NCBI GenBank assembly: GCA_021823555.1
Contig: JAKANW010000168.1
Coordinates: forward strand, 1 to 6,532
Source: Chloroflexota bacterium
GTDB taxonomy: Bacteria > Chloroflexota > Anaerolineae > Anaerolineales > Villigracilaceae
Length of the DNA: 6,532 nucleotides
Direction: 5' to 3'
A model generated the notes under the pieces. That model searched no databases. It was not told where the DNA came from and saw nothing but the letters and a program-made list of their open reading frames with translations. Below are positions 6,174 through 6,532 of the stretch, piece by piece. Made by a program: the position numbers and the translations under genes. How positions within the stretch are numbered: position 1 is the first letter of the stretch; every line of letters begins with the position of its first letter.

Positions 6174-6247
6174 GATCCCGTGGTGTAGCGGTTTAACATG
6201 CGGCCCTGTCAAGGCCGAGATCGCGGGTCCGAATCCCGTCGGGATCG
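6174..6247 (+). tRNA. tRNA-Asp (anticodon GUC)
   Basis: The 74-base sequence folds as a full cloverleaf. The seven-pair acceptor stem is GATCCCG with CGGGATC (6240-6246). The D stem GTGT/ACAT has one G-U pair. The anticodon stem CGGCC/GGCCG is perfect around the loop CTGTCAA, giving anticodon GTC at 6208-6210. The variable loop has five bases, and the T stem GCGGG/CCCGT has one G-U pair. The discriminator base is G, as expected for aspartate. The CCA end is not encoded (CTC follows), so it must be added by the nucleotidyltransferase. One oddity: the T loop reads TCCGAAT, with C at position 55 where U (made into pseudouridine) is almost universal. Identity rests on the anticodon and discriminator. 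Confidence 0.96.
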
Positions 6248-6284
6248 CTCTTGTTACTCTCTGTCAAAAGAGCATGGAACGCGC

Positions 6285-6320
6285 AAAAATCGCTTCGATT
6301 ACAAATCGGAGCGATTTTTT
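6285..6320 (+). terminator. Rho-independent terminator after tRNA-Asp
   Basis: A 16-pair stem, with a single T-G wobble, is formed by AAAAATCGCTTCGATT (6285-6300) and AATCGGAGCGATTTTT (6304-6319) around a three-base loop, and ends in a run of six T. The A run at the left foot could make it work in both directions. It would end the tRNA transcript and any read-through from the L,D-transpeptidase gene. Confidence 0.88.
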
Positions 6321-6399
6321 GTTTGGTTGTTTGAAAGAGCGGGTTGGTATTTGCGTGACCATTCAAAGGTGAAAATCGAAATCCCTGCCTGCCCCGATG

Positions 6400-6425
6400 C
6401 TCTTGTCAGGATAGTATGTCAAGAG
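6400..6425. repeat. Short palindrome CTCTTGTCA / TGTCAAGAG
   Basis: Arms at 6400-6408 and 6417-6425 are complementary at eight of nine positions around the eight-base spacer GGATAGTA. The dyad is compatible with a dimeric regulator's operator. It could equally be part of a transposon end, given the neighbouring A/T-rich TTGTGTAAAATTT. Confidence 0.5.
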
Positions 6426-6440
6426 TTGTGTAAAATTTCA

Positions 6441-6500
6441 GGTGGCTTGGTAGCCGATGCAGGAACAGAGATATTTCTCAAATGTAGGCTGCGAACCACC
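6441..6500. repeat. Imperfect hairpin GGTGGCTTGGTAGCC / GGCTGCGAACCACC
   Basis: The arms 6441-6455 and 6487-6500 pair at most positions with one bulged base. The loop encloses a small hairpin GAGA-TATT-TCTC (6468-6479). It could be a structured leader or a small RNA, but no promoter or terminator was recognised with it. Confidence 0.35.
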
Positions 6501-6532
6501 GCATAGAACAACAGCAAGCAACTGTTTTCGTT

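Larger units (their letters stand above)
6321..6532. other. Terminal stretch without a recognisable gene
   Basis: No frame here gives a protein with recognisable features. The open plus-strand frame 6198-6506 runs through the tRNA and its terminator and is not believable as a gene. Two inverted-repeat structures lie at 6400-6425 and 6441-6500. The stretch could be the edge of a mobile element or the upstream region of a gene beyond the window. Confidence 0.5.

Noticed and set aside
6198..6506. Plus-strand open frame of 102 codons
   Set aside because: It starts inside the tRNA and crosses its terminator, so it is very unlikely to be translated.

Overview
The window reads as bacterial chromosome, most likely from Chloroflexota, class Anaerolineae. 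That placement is inference. It rests on the combined style of the genes: a 3D-domain protein tail, a secreted L,D-transpeptidase with SH3-like repeats, and a Roadblock / V4R / response-regulator cluster. No marker was searched. Gene density is high and all recognisable genes look intact, except the one cut by the left edge.

Layout. Bases 1-152 hold the 3' end of a plus-strand 3D (Asp-Asp-Asp) domain protein. Bases 153-384 are a repeat-rich spacer with copies of a CTTCGAC-nnn-GCT type element in both orientations. The spacer runs almost up to the start of rsmA (ksgA, 16S rRNA dimethyladenosine transferase, 385-1230). rsmA overlaps by one base a GTG-started zinc-dependent phospholipase C-like gene (1230-1988). 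A gap of about 190 bases with a long imperfect palindrome separates this pair from a convergent minus-strand operon.

The minus-strand operon runs from about 4813 down to 2182. In transcription order it encodes a Roadblock/LC7 protein (TTG start), a V4R-domain protein with conserved cysteines, a response regulator whose output is a decayed GGDEF domain, and a polyprenol-phosphate mannosyltransferase-like GT2 enzyme. Gaps are 10, 8 and 1 bases, and a good sigma70-type promoter (TTGACA-N17-TAAATT) lies upstream. The first three genes look like a ligand-sensing and signalling module of unknown function. They are the most interesting part of the window.

Divergently transcribed from the operon, behind an extended -10 promoter, is a secreted L,D-transpeptidase (YkuD) of 381 residues (4985-6130). 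Its stop codon lies inside the promoter of a tRNA-Asp(GUC) gene (6174-6247). That tRNA has C instead of U at the normally invariant T-loop position 55. A strong Rho-independent terminator follows at 6285-6320. The last 210 bases hold no recognisable gene, only two inverted-repeat structures that might be the edge of a mobile element or a leader.
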